In this document: positions 1 to 12,151 of the stretch, piece after piece
Layout: the number at the start of each line of letters is the position of its first letter
How positions within the stretch are numbered: position 1 is the stretch's first letter
Assembly: GCA_003254885.1 (NCBI GenBank)
Contig: QANT01004651.1
Location: 1-32,163, forward strand
From: Purshia tridentata
Lineage: Eukaryota; Streptophyta; Magnoliopsida; Rosales; Rosaceae
Direction of reading: 5' to 3'
Length of the DNA stretch: 32,163 nt
Made by a program: the position numbers and the translations under genes
The notes under the pieces: generated by a model
What the model saw: only the letters and a program-made list of their open reading frames with translations
What the model was told of the DNA's origin: nothing
Database searches by the model: none

Positions 1-140
1 TATACCCGTTAATTTTTCGGGTCGTGTACGGGTTGAAGTTTTCATAACCCGCATGTTATCGTTTCGGATCGTGTCAACCCGTTAATATTAACGGGTCGTG
101 TCGGGTTTGACCCGAACCCGTTTCACCCAACCCGTTTGCC
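1..140. repeat. ACCCG/CGGGT-rich repeat end (possible decayed hAT-type non-autonomous element)
   Basis: The stretch is made of many ACCCG and CGGGT words in both orientations. It includes a perfect 20-bp palindrome at 77-96 centred on TTAATATTAA. Such sequence is common at the ends of dispersed plant DNA elements, often hAT-like, and the trailing CCCGTTTGCC resembles a worn terminus. The left end lies outside the window, so neither the class nor a target duplication can be confirmed. It sits directly upstream of the ATP synthase gene and may form part of its promoter region. Confidence 0.4.
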
Positions 141-202
141 GGAGCACTAAATATACACATTAGTTCCAAGTGGCTACAAATAACCACAACCCACAAACAC
201 AT

Positions 203-240
203 AGACAGAGAGAGACAGAGAGAGAGTGAGACGAGAGAGG
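203..240 (+). repeat. GA-rich tract in the 5' leader of the ATP synthase gene
   Basis: This is an imperfect AGAGAC/GAGAGA purine tract ending 33 bp before the start codon at 274. GA-rich leaders are common in plant housekeeping genes. A possible AT-rich TATA-like site (TAAATATA) lies near 149-156. The placement in the transcribed leader is inferred. Confidence 0.5.
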
Positions 241-273
241 AATTGAAGAAGGAAGAGACACCCGCAACCCGAA

Positions 274-1555
274 ATGAGAAAGTTCGATCCGTGGCCGATT
301 TTCTTCAAGCGGGAATGGAACCGGAACTGGCCGTTCCTTGTTGGGTTCGCCATAACCGGAACCCTCATCACCAAGTTCTCTCTTGGCCTCACTGGTAAGC
401 GCTTTAACCCGATCTGTTTCTTTTTTTTCTTCTTTTTTTTTGTTTCATTTTTCAAGTCAAGACCCTAATTTTTCTGACCCATTTTATATTTGTTAATTTG
501 TTTGCAGAGGAAGATGCCAAGAACTCACCCTTTGTTCAGAGGCACAAGAGGTACCTTTTGTTCTAACTCTCATAGCTCAGAACCGATTTGTTTGTTTGCT
601 TAGGCTGATTATGGTAGTTGTAGACTTGTAGGCAATACAGTAAGTGAAAAAAATGCTCTCGTTCGAGTTAAGTTGATTGATTGATGACTTCGTAGGGTAT
701 AAATGAATGGCGTCTAGATCTTGCTTTTGTTATTTTGCTAATTTGTATTGCTAACTATAATTTATAGGTAGGCATTTGGGAATCTGAGTTAATTTAGTTG
801 ATTCTTTGGTAAATGGTGCTTAACTGCACAAGCTTTGGTGGCAAGCCTAGGAATAATTAGCTTACGAGGTCTTGACACACTGTACATTATAAGGCCAAAA
901 GTCAGAAACTGATAATTTTTTTTCAAAACTTAACATTCTAACCTATTTTTGTAAACAAAAATATAAAATACGTCATTTAAAAGTTACCAATTTCAATTTT
1001 GGATGCCATTCTATCATCCTGAGCTCACTTTCTTCAAGTTTATAGACTGTTGTTGACTTTTTCTAGTATGAAGAGTTTTATATGTATTGGTCAAGGAGGT
1101 TTTGAAAATGACTAAGTGATGGCCTATTTAAAAACGTTTAAAATTCCATACTTGCAGTTAAAAAGGTTTTGAAAATGATAAAGTGATGCTAGTTAAACAC
1201 ATCAAAATTATCTACTTGCAGTTAAGGATATATGTTAAATGGACACTTTTTCTGGACATGGTCACTGCAATACTCAAGTTTTTACATGTAACAAGGGGTT
1301 GTCAGTAACACAATGTCTCACTTCTCTTGGCATGTATTGGCATAGATTTATCCAAGTTATTTGGATTGCTATATTTTTGCATAGTGCTATTTCTTTTATA
1401 ATTTTGATCTTTGTCACCTGTCTTGTATTTTTTGTCACGTATGAAGTTTGTATAGTCACCAATACTAATAGTAAGCTATTTGAATTGTTAGGTATGGGTT
1501 TTATGGGTCCGTTGGTGAAATTTGTTACTTAATTCGTCCCTCGTTTTGCAGGTGA
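274..1555 (+). CDS. Mitochondrial ATP synthase 6 kDa subunit
   Basis: Three coding exons are proposed: 274-394, 508-550 and 1552-1555. They join in frame to 55 residues plus stop, the length I recall for the Arabidopsis 6-kDa subunit. The protein begins MRKFDPWPIFFKREW, followed by one hydrophobic segment (about residues 19-37) and the charged tail EEDAKNSPFVQRHKR. This matches the plant-specific small subunit of the membrane (Fo) part of mitochondrial F1Fo-ATP synthase. All introns are GT-AG (395-507 and 551-1551). The last coding exon supplies only one base of the final Arg codon and TGA. If the 1-kb second intron is retained, the protein gains four residues (YLLF). The tail of the neighbouring gene converges on this one. 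Family assignment is firm; the tiny last exon is inferred from the splice consensus and the expected HKR terminus. Confidence 0.9.
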
Positions 1556-2760
1556 TTTGTTGATGTCATTGCAGCTAGCATTCTTCTCATGTCTTGGAGA
1601 GGGAGATTTACCTGCTTAATAATGAAAGAGAGATGTTCTAGATACTCCATATTCAATTTCCTGTTATGTTTTGGATGACTTTAATAACATGGCAAGAAAT
1701 ACTTCAATTCATTGGTTTTGAACTTTGTTTATTTCACCAGGCGATCTTTAAAAAATGAAACGAATTGTGTTACTTTCATTTATTGTTATAGGCTTATAGC
1801 TAATCTCATGATTGTTTCTTTCTTGTTTATGTTTTGTGTCTGCTCTCATGTCTCGGTTGAGGAAAGTTGGTATTTTATTTTAGATGTGGTTTGATGCTGT
1901 GGTGCTTGGCACCTTTAGGGTGTTGGTAAGACGAGACAGTTTAACATGACTCAAGAGCTTTGGGACTATTAATTTTATAGGGGCTGTGAATCTGTGAATG
2001 TGTGTTTTTTATTTATTTATTTATTTGGGGGGAATCATCTTGAAAGTTGAAACAAAACGTATTCCAGGCACTGGGGACAGTGGGGACACTGGGGAGTGTG
2101 ATGGATGATTTGAATTTGTAAAATATCCTTGCAAAAATGCCTCCAAGTGGGAAGTGATGAGTTAATAATTGTGCTATGATACGTTTTTTGCTTCATTTCA
2201 AATGCTTTGGGACGATTATGTTCATATCTTCTTACGCACCATCTCCCATAACAATTAGGCCGATCGGTTCTAAAGGGAAAGTGACCGAGAAACTTCCATG
2301 AAGAAAAAATTAGTAAAGCAAGTACATTCTTCAGTTCTTCATGCCAACTTTTTAAGCAATTTACATTACTTGGGGATCGATGAAATACAGACTATAATTT
2401 TATTATTCATTATTGCGATATCAAAATTGGGGTTCCAACTTCTTCCAAGTAGCAGATTCATCTGAGAACAATCTTTAACTAAACAATAGCGCTTAATGCC
2501 ACATTTTGAAGGAATCCCCTCAGCATCTAAACACTCACTCACTGTTTATAGGACGAGAAAGGGAGAAGATAATCTTTATTAAGAGACCACTTCTTATTTT
2601 CTATTATAACACAATGAAATAGAAAGAAAAAGAAGGAAACACAATTGTGGTGACAGGACTCGTCGAAGATGAACACACTCAGCACTTCCTTTGTCAAACA
2701 CAGTCCATTACTGAAAGCTGAAACCCCCGCTCATCATCTATATTTCAAGCTGATAGGCAA
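1556..2760. other. Convergent intergenic region: 3' UTRs of the ATP synthase and UXS genes
   Basis: No gene is seen here. The left part should be the 3' UTR of the ATP synthase transcript (TAATAATGAAAG near 1618 could serve as a weak poly(A) signal). The right part holds the UXS 3' UTR on the minus strand. Short open frames in between match no family I recognise. Confidence 0.6.
2575..2580 (-). terminator. Candidate poly(A) signal of the UXS gene
   Basis: TTTATT on the plus strand reads AATAAA on the minus strand, 181 bp beyond the UXS stop codon. The distance is typical for a plant 3' UTR. Confidence 0.4.
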
Positions 2761-5700
2761 TCAGTTCTTTTCGGCAGCTCCAAGCCTCAAGCGGAAGTCC
2801 TCCTCCATGAGAGGCAGGCCTTCACGCAACTTGATTCTTGGCTCCCATCCCAGCAATTCTTTTGCTTTAGTGATATCAGGTTTCCTCTGTCTTGGATCAT
2901 CAGGAGTGTTCTCCACCCTCTTTATCTCCACCCCAGGGTTGATGAGCTGTAATTGTTAAATGCATTGATGAAGACAACAATTAGAGAATATAGATCAATA
3001 AATCAGACGAGAATTGGTTTTCAACATTTTACAACATAATACTTGATGGCAAAGAGAAACTGACCTCCTTCACTGTCTCTGCAAGTTCAAGCATTGTAAA
3101 TTCACCTGAAAGTATGCAAGAAAGTACAGCATTAATGCTAGGTATAACTTTTTCTCGATATACAAACATCACACTATCACTTTTGTAAAGGGTACCTGGG
3201 TTTCCAAGGTTTATGGGTCCAGTGTGCTCTCCTTCCATGAGACGAATGAGACCATCAACCTAAAACATTTTAAACAAGTAATTATGTACAACCCAATACA
3301 TGAAATAAACGGCAACGGAATGAAAAAGGAAAACATTTTTCACATACCATGTCCGAGACGTAACAGAAACTGCGAGTTTGAGTCCCAGGATTTTGGACTG
3401 TCAAAGGTTCATCACTGCAATGTTGAAAACACAAAATCAGAATTGATCAAAAGTGTTAACATATGTGGGAAAATGAAAGGGCTTAAACTTATCCAGTAAT
3501 CCAGGTATGGGAAGCCAATTTTAAGATACACAAATATAGGTGGTCCACACTGTTCCTAGATGTGTGAACATCAAGCACATCCATCACTTCTGGATTTTAT
3601 AAGACCTTTATGTCAGACAAGCTACAGACATACCACCATCATTAAAACCATGGTACATCCTAAGGACTCACCGAAGTGCTTGAGCTATAAAGTTGCTGAC
3701 AACACGTCCATCATCAATATTCATGCGAGGGCCATAAGTGTTGAAGATTCTGGCAATGCGTATTTCTGTCAAAGAGATCAAAGGCAATTAAGCACATCAA
3801 ACCAATACAGAGCAAAAGTTTATCCACTGCACCATGAGAAAGATTAGAACAATATTGGTTAAGGTGGAAAAAGAAAAAGAGAGAAACATAATACCTATCC
3901 CATGCTGCCTATGATAGTCAAACATCAAGGTCTCAGCAACACGCTTCCCCTCATCATAGCAGCTCCTTACTCCTATGAATTATAAGATGTACTTGATGTT
4001 GAGGTCATGTTTTCATGGACTTAAATAAATCCTTAAACTATGAAAGAAATGAAAAGTAACATTCTGCTATCTAGTATTTACAGCTATTTAATCAATACTA
4101 CAAAATTATGTTACAAGGGCAAAGTTGATACATGCCAGTGTCTTATGCAAATGGAGAATTGACATAAAGATCCAACATACTTGTATAAGATACCATAATG
4201 AATGCAGACACATCTTTTTTGATACTCAGATAGGTTTGACATGGGAAAATTCACAGATTAGGTTTCACATAAAGCCTCTATAGCCATATGTCCAACATGA
4301 CTGCAAAGAGCTAAAAGCAGGCCAATAATTGTGTGTTCTCAGAAATATTACCAAAGATCCACATTATAGGGTCCTAGAGATAACATTTTACTATCTACCT
4401 CCAAAAGCTAAGCTCATGAATGGCTCAATGAAAATGATGAAATGGTCATTCTACTACTTGCAAATTATATTTCCCCATGAACCATATATACGTAAAAGCA
4501 GCAATAATCTTCTTAGTTCCGTCAGAATGCAGCAAATTTTAGGCTTACAATGACTGGATGAGATGATCACTCACCAATTGGGTTAACATTACCCCAATAG
4601 CTTTCAGGTTGTGGGTGCACAAGAGGATCTCCATATACCTCTGAAGTTGATGTCAGCAAAATCCTGCTCGAAAATATATACTTTAGTAAGAGAATATGAT
4701 GGCATATAACTATAGTAAATAAGATTAATTGCCCACCTCGCTCCAACTCGCTTAGCAAGTCCAAGCATGTTCAGTGTGCCAATCACATTTGTTTTTATTG
4801 TCTGTTGGAGAGTCATATGCTCAATGTTAGATTATGTCTTCAGATTTACCAAGAATTTTTAAAACTTTTTTTTGGTGGGAAAAACAAGAACTTAAATGAT
4901 TGAAAACGAAAAAGAAAGTAACAATGTAATACATATGCATGAGAACCCTATTCTCAGATTATGAAAAGATCTAACAGCTTTTGTAGGGCTAAATACAGCA
5001 TATTTTTAGCCACATGACTGACAAAAGCCATGGTCATATGTAATAGCTGACTGACAAAAGCCATGGTCATATGTTATAGCTGACTGACAAAAGCCATGGT
5101 CATATATGCACACACCTTTACAGGATTGTATTTGTAGAAAATTGGAGAAGCTGGGCATGCAAGATGGTAAATCCGATCAACCTCAACCAGCAATGTCTCA
5201 GTGACATCTATAACAGAGAAAAAAGATTGATTCAACATAAGTAAAGACTCTTGATAAATAAACTAAAAAGACATGGAAGGAACTTGACAAATAGGCCAGT
5301 ATGTAGGTACCATGACGAATAAGCTCAAATCTTGGATGACCAATCCATTTTTTTAGATTGTCTTTGGAGCCAGTAAAGTAATTATCAACAACAATAACCT
5401 GAGCAGAAATTGGACAAAGTGTAAATCAATATGACAGTAAATCATCTGAGGCATAATCTCATACTAAGTGCCAGTTATTTCAATTTTTGTTCATTATAAG
5501 GTATAACCATCTTGTATTTACCAAGGTGCTTAATATAAACAAAAGTTTCCTGTAAAATATATTCAAAAGTGTAATCTTATATATATATAACATAAACCAG
5601 ATCTTGAACTCATTACTCAACCAAAAAAACTGATCCTGAGTTCTTTTCAAAAGAAATAAATACTGACCTCATTCTTCTCATTTTCCATTAATCTGTCAAC

Positions 5701-6642
5701 TAGGTGAGAACCGATGAATCCAGCTCCTCCAGTAACCAAAATTCTCATATTGGACTGTCATCAACAATGTAAGTACACAATGAAAAGCATTACAATCAAC
5801 TATATGAAAAAGACCACAATGTCATCAGAATTATGATATTTATTAGCCATCTAATACCGAACAAAAATAATCTTTGAAATGTACATTAGCATGATTTATA
5901 CCAAAACTGTAATGACAAAGTCAGATTCACCAAAGTTCAAAACGAGCTAGATCGCAACAAGGATAGGCAATACTTCCTTGTGAACTCACAGATTTAAGAC
6001 ATGGGATTGACTGTCTGAGCATTCGGGGTAAAACAGAGAACCAAGAAAGAGGGAGTACCAATACAATACCTATCCTCCACTGCCTTTTTTTGTGGATGTT
6101 ATCAATTTTATGTTATGTGTAGTCCACAGAATAATCTGCCTCCTGAGTATGGATAATTTATTACACAAAAGGCAAAGATCAACTAATTACTGATCTTTTT
6201 GGGGGAACTGAGTTGAATTTTGAAGATCTAATTGTACAAACCAATTGTATGGGTAATAAGTGAAAATAGAAACAAAATAAGACGAGAAAACAAATGGCCT
6301 GTTTGATAGAATGTACATTGAATTTCTTCTAATAATTAGGGTGCAATCAGTAAATGCTGATAGAGAAGAAATACAACCACCAGAGGCATAAATATCAGAC
6401 ACACAATGAATCTAGAAAAGCAACACAGAAACGTACTTCAATACTTTAATAAAATAAATAAATTTTGTAGAAGAAATATACTGTAAAAACAAATTACAAT
6501 AATCCAAAAGAAAGATATAGGAATAAATAAACAAATAAATTAGCACAAAGACCTGAAAAAATTTGGAAAAACGCAGTGGGGATGGCAAAGGAGGAGGCTT
6601 TGTTGTGGTCTGGTGCTCCACATTGGAGGAATTCTGTGCCAT
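2761..6642 (-). CDS. UXS: UDP-glucuronate decarboxylase (UDP-xylose synthase), cytosolic type
   Basis: Twelve coding exons, all with GT-AG introns: 6553-6642, 5668-5754, 5311-5398, 5116-5207, 4737-4801, 4575-4663, 3895-3972, 3672-3765, 3348-3414, 3196-3259, 3065-3105 and 2761-2946. They join in frame to 346 residues, close to the roughly 340 of Arabidopsis UXS3/5/6. The enzyme (EC 4.1.1.35) converts UDP-glucuronate to UDP-xylose for xylan, xyloglucan and other wall glycans. Visible motifs of an extended short-chain dehydrogenase are the NAD-binding [10 protein letters not shown] (Gly39/42/45), TSTSEVYG with Thr147 and Glu149, and the catalytic Tyr176-x3-Lys180 pair in SCYDEGKR. The N-terminus (MAQNSSN, then TTTKPPP) is short and has no membrane segment. 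That marks the soluble UXS3/5/6 class rather than the Golgi-anchored class. A 5' UTR intron is possible, roughly 6676-6862. Confidence 0.95.
5015..5106. repeat. 33-bp tandem repeat, almost three copies, in a UXS intron
   Basis: The unit begins TGACTGACAAAAGCCATGG and starts at 5015, 5048 and 5081, exactly 33 bp apart. The copies are almost identical; the last is incomplete. The repeat lies inside the intron between coding exons 4 and 5 and leaves the splice sites intact. It is a minisatellite and likely length-variable. Confidence 0.9.
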
Positions 6643-8188
6643 ATTCTTAGATTCCCTCTAAAAGCCACACACCTATAACAATTTACCAAACAATAAACTC
6701 TGAAAAATAATATCAACAAATTAGTAGTGGAAAATCTCAGATTGACACAAGCCTTCAAATTATACAGAGACTACAAGATCAACTTTTACTTCAGAGATTT
6801 AAAAAAAAAGTTGAACTTCTAAATTTCTAATCAAAAAAAGGAAGATGGAGCTTGAAGTCAACCTGAAAAATAGTCTCAGAGGAAGATAACCCAAAACCCT
6901 GAACACCCTTTGGATCCACAAAGCTTAGTAATCAGAACCTATATTTATAGTCCCAAAAGAACTCCAAAAACCGAAACTTCTACCAAACAATGAATTTTAA
7001 AAAGAAATCTAGACCAATAAAATAAAGCAAATCCCGAAAGCCTTCAAACTCACGGAAAGTCCAGGACTTTATGATAGATCCTCGATAACAATAATTAAAT
7101 TTGAAGTCATAAGACTCATACCAAACTATATTCACTTAGAGTTAGAAACCATGTTTTCCTCTCGGCCAAAAGAAAAGAAACCATGTTTTCCTAGGAAACA
7201 AAAAAAAAAAAGGAACTTGATAACCGCCAATTGTAATCATTCATTTTGGACCAAAAGAAAATTGTAATTATTTATTTACCTTATGAAGCTAGAGAGAATC
7301 TGGTGTTAATGAGGGGTTTCTGTGACCAGATAACTTAGGGGTTTCGGGAAAAAAAAAGGATTTGATATTGGATTAGTGAGTAATTTAAGTTATTAGGGAG
7401 CAATTATTAGGGGGATTAAGGTTAAAGTTTTTCCGAAGCTCTAAGTCTTAACACAGATGGTCTACTGAGACTAGTACTGGTGAGTAGGTTCCTTGCTTTG
7501 TTTTGAAGACTAGAATAAGATGCTTTTGCATGAGTTTGTCTTTATACGCTTACGCATTTGGGGTATTGCCACGTGTATAATACAAGTGGACAAACAGAAC
7601 TAGTAGACGGTACGTACTAGTGTCCCGATAAGAAGGAGATATAGATTCCGTATATGTATAGGATTTGAATTGAATGGATTTTAATGTCAGACAATTTGAG
7701 GATAATCTGTGATTTTCAACATAAACTGGCTCTTCAGGCTTAAAAGTTTGCCTATATTTACGAAAACCGTATGACATATTACATTAATAATGTGGAAGAC
7801 CTATATTTTAGTAGTATAAAAACGAGTATTTTAAAACTAAAAGATATTTCTATATTAGATTTGTATAGTGAAAATTTCCCTTCAAATTAGGCTACGTGTA
7901 TGATGACATGCATACTTTACAAATTTTCGCTTTATATTGTAACCCAGTACGAAAGCATTTGCAAAAACAATGCAAATAATTATTGATATGTAATAAAATT
8001 ATTGAAAATAAAAATAAAATTTTAAAGTAAATTAATGGTATGCAATTCCTAAATTTACTAATAATTAGATGTTCATGTATGGTTGTCAATTTATAAATTA
8101 ATGACTTCATTAAACAATGCAAACAAACAACTTGTCTTCAGTTTATGTTGTCAGTTTCTTCATCAAATATTTTTCATATGGGTGTACA
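6643..8188. other. UXS 5' leader/promoter and FUSC-gene 3' region
   Basis: No coding gene is recognised. On the minus strand, 6643-6900 probably holds the UXS 5' UTR. A candidate leader intron has its donor after CAG at 6863 and an acceptor near 6676. A 16-bp direct repeat (GAAACCATGTTTTCCT) occurs at 7145 and 7177. The UXS promoter should lie in about 6900-7500. The rest, to 8188, is AT-rich and should include the 3' UTR of the next gene. Confidence 0.5.
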
Positions 8189-10995
8189 TTATTTTTGAAA
8201 AACATGCATCTTACATGATATTTCATACAAATTAATGTGGCTTGAAGGATTCTCCCATTGAACAAGTTGCTTTATTTCCTCTTCAATCCCTCTTGCTTCT
8301 CTTATTAAACTACTTACGCAGAACCCTAAAGCACTCAAACATAAAACCATTTGGCTCTTGAGCTCCTCACTCTGATGAACATGAATTTTATCAACCACTT
8401 CCTTTGAGTGTTGGAGATAAGAACTTATAATCTTATTCATCTCCACATCCTCTGAACCAGAAACCTTGAAAATATTTGGGGTATGTGATTTTCCCAACTC
8501 AAGATCATGAGATATGTCACTTTTTTTATCAAGAACTGTCACTGATTTTATCAAGGTGATATCCTGGAAGCATTTTACCAAAGAGGCAACCATTTTCTTG
8601 AAATCTTGAAGATCACATTCCACTGTTTGTACAATGTCTTTCCAAGAAGCCTCAAGTGTTTGTGAATTTTGTTCAAGGAGTCTCATTGCATGAGCACTAA
8701 AAAGCAGGAGGTCCATCATTTTGGACAAGGAACTCAATAGCCTTACATAGCAAGCACTATGAAAAGGCAAAAACCAGAAATTGGGCTCCACCTCAGCCTC
8801 TGCAATCAACTTCCCAAGTTCTTCAACATGCAATTTCAGTCTCTTTTGGTTCTCTTCCAAATGGGCTCTGCCTGATTGAAGAAGACTCACTAAATTGATG
8901 CACTCCTGCAATGTCCCAAGAGTCCTAGAGAGTTGGGATTTTGCAAGAGTAGAAGCTCTTGTGGGTTGCAAAAGTAGCTCTATCATGATTGAAGAAGACA
9001 ATCCAATGAAGGTTTCTGTGATTCTGGCAATGGCAAATTCACTTGGTGGGCCAAAATTTGCTCTTCCCAAAATTAGTACAGCTCCAATCACTGCTGAAAT
9101 CCCACCAGCTTGGCCATACATTTGGCTTCTCTGGAGAAAACTAGTGAAAATGAACCAAGGAATTAGAGATAAGAGTCTCAGTGGCAAGAACCTTTGGAAC
9201 AGAAAGCAACCCAATACTCCATAAACAGTTCCTAAGACAGTCCCCTGTGCTTTAACATTTGCAACTCTGAATGTTGCTTCTCTGGTTGACGCAAGACTGA
9301 TTGCTACTGGGAGTCCTGACCAGTAACCATTTGGTTTGCTGTACATCAAACCAAAGAGCACTGCCAAACCCAATGAAAGTGAGCATTTGAAAGCTGCCAT
9401 AAGCCTTTTGCTGCTAATTATCTTCCTGGACAAGTTAGTACTACTCCATATCCCTTTGAAACAGAAGCCATTAATTGCTCCTTCATTTTGGTGATCAACC
9501 AATTTGTCCTGTGTAGTAGAACTTTTGGCTGATAAGTTGTCATGAAGGAGTTTTATGCAAAACAGAAAGAAAATTGGGGGTAAATCTTGGTGGATTGGTG
9601 GGATGGTTTTAAGTGTATGGAGGAACCTAACAGTTTCTGCATTTGATTCAGGGGCAGTTATTGAGTCACAAGGTATGATTCTGTTTACGTTTAGGCTCAT
9701 GTGCTCCTCTACTAGTCTAAGTAGACCATCTTTGAGCTCTCCATCTACCAACATAACTGGGAATGAAGAACTACTGCTTAATGCCATTTCCATCCCTCTT
9801 AAGGGTATCTCTAAACCCTGCAATCTGTCACCTGGGTTCCCATTGCTGTGTTTCAAAAATTTCAGTGGAAGTCTCTCCCACTGCATGCTTTCCTGTACAG
9901 AACAAAAACATAATTTAATGTGATCAGTGCACCTTAAATGAGTGATCGATTTACAAAAGTATTCAAGTCAGAGATCACATTTCTGAATCACATTGGAAAC
10001 CATTTATCTAATAAAAGTGAAACCAACTCATATACGTACGTGGGTTCCATTTCTATTGTACATATATATGTTTGTTGTGTAATTAATCAAACTAAATTGC
10101 TTACTTGGTGGCGTTTGATAGTCTGGAAAAGCTTGGTTGCTGTGGCAGCCAAGGAGTTTGCTTGAGAAATTGACGCAAGTGCGGATGTGTTGTCTTGTGC
10201 ACAAAACGCCTTTACAAATAACTTGAGCCTCTCTGAAGCATTCTCAGCAAGTAGCTTTGTGTTCTGTTTAACCTGCAGATCATTATTTTGAAATACTGTG
10301 AATCTTTTCTTATTATGAATCAATGTTTAACCTGCACTTATCGGATAAATGGGTCTTATCACCAGAAATTAGTAAAAGCTATGTTGAAAACAATATCCGT
10401 GTGGACCGTGTGTGAATAATTCTCAACCGTAACCATAATGTACCTCTCGACAAGCCAGGCGTGGGAAGGGAATTAACAAAGCCAAAACACAAGCCAAGAC
10501 CCCTACCCCCGTACTTGCTGCCACGTGGACAGGGTGCATGATAGCCTCCGTACGCCCACCATTTATAAAAGCTATAACATACATAATCACAATCTGGCCC
10601 AACGCAATGCGCTGGGACACCAAGTGGGTTGACTCTCCTGGCAGATTTACCACAAACGCTGCAAGACTCACCGCCAGAGCAGTCGTGCTGCTCGATAGCC
10701 GGGCCGGCCCAATAAGCCAGAGACTCAAAATGGCCGGCCCAATGGTCTGCGCCGTGGCATGGAGGCCCAACCAGAAGCCACGAAATGTGTCGCCCAGAGT
10801 TGCATCTGGAGCAATGAGAATCACAGTCACGTAAGAGAATGCTGGGAAGGCTACTTGGCGTTGGAGAGAGAGTGGGCTGTAGAGGGTGGTGAGGGCCACT
10901 ATGGTGCAGGCTAGAGCGGTTCGGGATGCAGAGGCTAGGCACGTGAGCCACAGGGCTCGGGATCTGTTGGTCACGTGGTCAGGAGAGTTTTGCAT
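8189..10995 (-). CDS. FUSC/AaeB-like integral membrane protein (putative efflux transporter)
   Basis: Three coding exons, 10444-10995, 10105-10272 and 8189-9892, join in frame to 807 residues. The N-terminal third has NRSRALWLTCLASASRTALA followed by several membrane segments with GDTFRGFWLGL, IGPA, and HPVHVAAST. The middle (about 185-400) is soluble. A second hydrophobic block (about 390-540) contains NGYWSGLPVAIS, QGTVLG, YGQAGG and ARITETFIG, and a helical soluble tail follows. This two-block layout is that of plant proteins annotated as p-hydroxybenzoic acid efflux pump AaeB-like (FUSC superfamily), as at Arabidopsis At2g28780 if I recall correctly. The substrate is not known. The first ATG is at 10995. 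A further open 66 bp upstream begins with TTG and was not used. Exon 1 is visibly more GC-rich than the long exon 3. Confidence 0.88.
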
Positions 10996-11152
10996 TGTGT
11001 TTGGAAAATGGGTTTGAGATGGCCGGTTTGGTGGTTTCTGGCCTACAGTGCTACTTAGCAAGCCTGCAATGGAAGTGTTAAGTGTGTTGGGTCTGAGGGT
11101 TGGAGGGGGAGGTTTATGTAAGGAGAGGGAAAGGCAATTGGTAATTAGGGGC

Positions 11153-11158
11153 CACGTG
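11153..11158. promoter_or_regulatory. G-box (CACGTG) upstream of the FUSC gene
   Basis: The context GCCACGTGGA lies 158 bp upstream of the start codon. CACGTG is the core site of bZIP and bHLH factors, and GCCACGTGG is a good ABRE-type match. Function is inferred from sequence and position only. Confidence 0.4.
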
Positions 11159-12092
11159 GAAGGTTCCAGTGGGACCCACTACTACATTTAGTTACTTGTT
11201 AGTTGCTAGCTAGTGATGATGAGAGTGGTGAATACTATAGGAGGACTTAATTAATGGCTCAACTTAGCAGCGCACTAATGACTTTTGGTACAAAAGGAGG
11301 ACAATTTTGATGAATTCATTTTTTGACTACTATGTATAAATTTATATTTATAAGTATGTAAGTTAAATTGGACCAAATGCCTAGAAACATAAAGGTCACG
11401 CTTTCTCTAAATTTTAAGGTGTATGATAAGATGCTTCTTGATTATCCTTGATCCTTCTACCAGCTTTAGATAGATATAAACTTGGAACATTAGGTGTAGT
11501 ATAGTAATGCATAAACTCATAAACGGATCTCCATCACAGGCTTAGGTATAAGGTAATTATTAAGTTTCACTGCATGAATTTGAAGTCATTCCACCCCACA
11601 TCTAAGCACCAATAAACATTCATGTCACATTGCCTTAAAGGGACAAATTAAACACTCAGTGACTATTGTGATGCAAATATCCAATTACTGTACATGCTTT
11701 TCGTATCCAAGTCATGCCAAAATCCAAAGCCAAAATCCAATGAAACAGCGAACTTTGTCGTACAATTTTGAAGAGCGCAAGCATTTCAGGCATAAAGATA
11801 ACAAATAGTGGGCATGCTGCATAAAGAGTTAAAATAGAGAGGCAAGAGTGGGGTTTTCCTAGATTTCCACTCAATACTATTTTTGTTTTTAATACAAGTT
11901 TAGAACCAAATGTTTGGTCCTTCACAAAGGCCAAGGGTCAAGTGTGGGATGCGGAGAAGCTAATGCTCTTATCAAATATAATACATACTAGTGTGATAGT
12001 GTGTTTTAGTTCAAAACCAAAGTTGCAGCTTCTTATACGTATACTATGGCCTCACTTAATTTTAGGACAGATGATGCAAGCAAGTATATATA

Positions 12093-12096
<4 letters not shown>

Positions 12097-12149
<53 letters not shown>
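12097..12149. repeat. (TC)n microsatellite, 53 bp
   Basis: Uninterrupted TC dinucleotides, about 26 repeats. It lies in an intergenic stretch and is likely polymorphic in length. Confidence 0.98.

Positions 12150-12151
<2 letters not shown>

Noticed and set aside
1239..1532. 97-residue open frame on the plus strand
   Set aside because: It lies wholly within the second intron of the ATP synthase gene and has the AT-rich, hydrophobic composition of random intron sequence.
5015..5106. CRISPR-like array
   Set aside because: The units are directly adjacent with no spacers, in a plant intron; this is a minisatellite.
10538..10834. 98-residue plus-strand frame
   Set aside because: Antisense shadow of FUSC-type exon 1.
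10379..10951. 190-residue minus-strand frame overlapping the FUSC-type exon 1
   Set aside because: Shadow frame of a GC-rich exon; no family features.
10996..11061. N-terminal extension of the FUSC-type protein
   Set aside because: The frame is open but begins with TTG; the first ATG is at 10995 and family similarity begins just after it (NRSRALWLTCLAS).
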